This document shows, in pieces, positions 44,358 through 45,198 of a stretch of 45,198 nucleotides of DNA (within the stretch, counting starts at the first letter, position 1; every line of letters starts with the position of its first letter). A model generated the notes under the pieces. That model made no database searches, was not told the origin of the DNA, and saw nothing but the letters and a program-made list of their open reading frames with translations. The position numbers and the translations under genes are program-made. Origin of the DNA: Candidatus Poribacteria bacterium (lineage in GTDB: Bacteria > Poribacteria > WGA-4E > JAJDTR01); assembly GCA_028820655.1 (NCBI GenBank), contig JAPPIK010000050.1, positions 1 through 45,198 of the forward strand, written 5' to 3'.

Positions 44358-44530
44358 ATTGCGCGAATAGCTTGTGCACGTCGATTTCCGATGATGGGGA
44401 GGGCGCTACGGGATGGCTCATTGAAAACCTCCCCTGCGCCGAGGTCGTCATTAAATGGTTGGGAGTTTGTCCAAACTGTACCCGTGCAGCCGCTTAAAGC
44501 GAGTTGCTTCATTTTTCATTGTGCCACAAC
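44358..44530. repeat. Orphan subtype A leader without a gene
   Basis: This follows the spacer between copies 16 and 17 step by step (ATTGCGCGAATAGC, GATGGGGAGGGC, GGCTCATTGAAAACCTCCCC, GAGGTCGTCA, TGGTTGGGAGT, GTCCAAACTG, AAAGCGAGTT, CCACAAC). It stops exactly where the ribosome-binding site and ATG should be. No propeller gene follows. Confidence 0.65.
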
Positions 44531-45198
44531 GAAGTGGTTCTCTCGGTAGCGCGCCATTATCCTATCGGGATAATTCATTCTGCAAGTAACACCGGTTTTT
44601 TCGCTCAATGACTAGCCGTGAAGAGTGTTCCTTCGTGGTTTGGTTTTTACTCCAGAGGATCAAGCGACTGAATAAGGAGCGCGATAGTAAATCCTGTGAG
44701 ATGTCAATAGAGCATGAATCCTCCCCGCGTCTGCACTCCAGCGGACTGCAATGTCGAGTGTTTCTTGAGAGCGCGCCATTATCTCTGTCGGAATAATTCT
44801 TTCAGCAGGTAACACCGGTTTTCACACCTTGGTTAGCTTTGAAAAAGCGTTCCATGTTAGATATTTCCCGTGTCTCGCACTCCAGAGGAGTGCTATGTCA
44901 ATAGAATCATGATGCGTCCAATCGCCGCACTCCAGCGGAGTGCAATGTGGAGTGTTTCTTGGTAGCGCGCCATTATCCCTGTCGGAATAATTCTTTCAGC
45001 AGGTAACACCGGTTTTCACACCTTGGTTAGCTTTGAAAAAGCGTTCCATGTTAGATATTTCCCGTGTCTCGCACTCCAGAGGAGTGCTATGTCAATAGAA
45101 TCATGATGCGTCCAATCGCCGCGCTCCAGCGGAGCGCAATGTCGAGTGTTTCTTGGTAGCGCGCCATTATCCCTGTCGGAATAATTCTTTCAGCAGGT
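44531..45198. repeat. 194-bp tandem repeat with palindromes, running off the window
   Basis: Two full copies (44761-44954 and 44955-45148) and a partial third (45149-45198) are nearly identical. A diverged copy from about 44538 is interrupted by a dispersed repeat (ATCAAGCGACTGAATAAGGA region near 44658). Each unit contains two perfect palindromes: GCACTCCAGAGGAGTGC (44877, 45071) and GCACTCCAGCGGAGTGC (44927), which in the next unit is GCGCTCCAGCGGAGCGC (45121). It also contains an imperfect TTATCC...GGAATAA. No open frame of note is present. The array continues beyond the right edge. Confidence 0.75.

Noticed and set aside
44531-45198. CRISPR array
   Set aside because: The repeats are 194 bp, nearly identical throughout with no variable spacers, and no cas gene is visible.

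Overview
The window is about 45.2 kb of bacterial chromosome, dense in short dispersed repeats and poor in housekeeping genes. A phytanoyl-CoA-dioxygenase-like protein, LamG-fold exported proteins, a FlgD-like C-terminal signature (YPNPFNPETW) and abundant short palindromic repeats together suggest an uncultured Candidatus Poribacteria-like lineage, typically marine or sponge-associated. That placement is inference; no rRNA, tRNA or marker gene is present to prove it.

Layout. (1) 0-7.7 kb: a possible 54-residue small gene, a PhyH-family dioxygenase, a TPR protein, a polytopic GT-C-like membrane protein, an exported LamG protein and a Uma2-family nuclease, separated by repeat-rich spacers. (2) 7.7-13.5 kb: a translationally coupled minus-strand operon of three exported BNR/Asp-box propellers, then two plus-strand exported LamG paralogues. 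(3) 14.2-17 kb: an exported 5'-nucleotidase-type gene broken by an in-frame TAG and a frameshift. (4) 17.6-23.7 kb: a membrane-anchored acidic protein and a propionyl-CoA gene group: prpB and prpC on plus, and a threonine-dehydratase-like gene plus mmsA as a minus-strand pair. (5) 23.9-44.4 kb: seventeen consecutive same-strand paralogues of an exported six-repeat TolB/PD40-type propeller, in two subtypes (A, 13 copies; B, 4 copies). One copy is frameshifted, one has lost its usual stop codon, and several look like recombination mosaics. (6) 44.4-45.2 kb: an orphan copy of the array's spacer, then a 194-bp tandem repeat carrying perfect palindromes and running off the window.

The most interesting signal is a short C-terminal tail with core [TSI]-W-[GA]-x-[LV]-K. 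It occurs within about 25 residues of the end of all three LamG proteins, all three BNR propellers and all 17 PD40 propellers (out of frame in the damaged copy). It is absent from the cytoplasmic enzymes and from the two membrane-anchored proteins. Three unrelated folds sharing a signal peptide and the same tail suggests a C-terminal sorting or anchoring tag, with the tandem array as a recombining reservoir of surface propellers that use it. This is inference from the sequence.

Starts were set by ribosome-binding sites, stop/start overlaps and promoters where visible. Examples are a TTG start for prpB, whose apparent ATG lies inside a -10 box, and GTGA/ATGA overlaps in the BNR operon.
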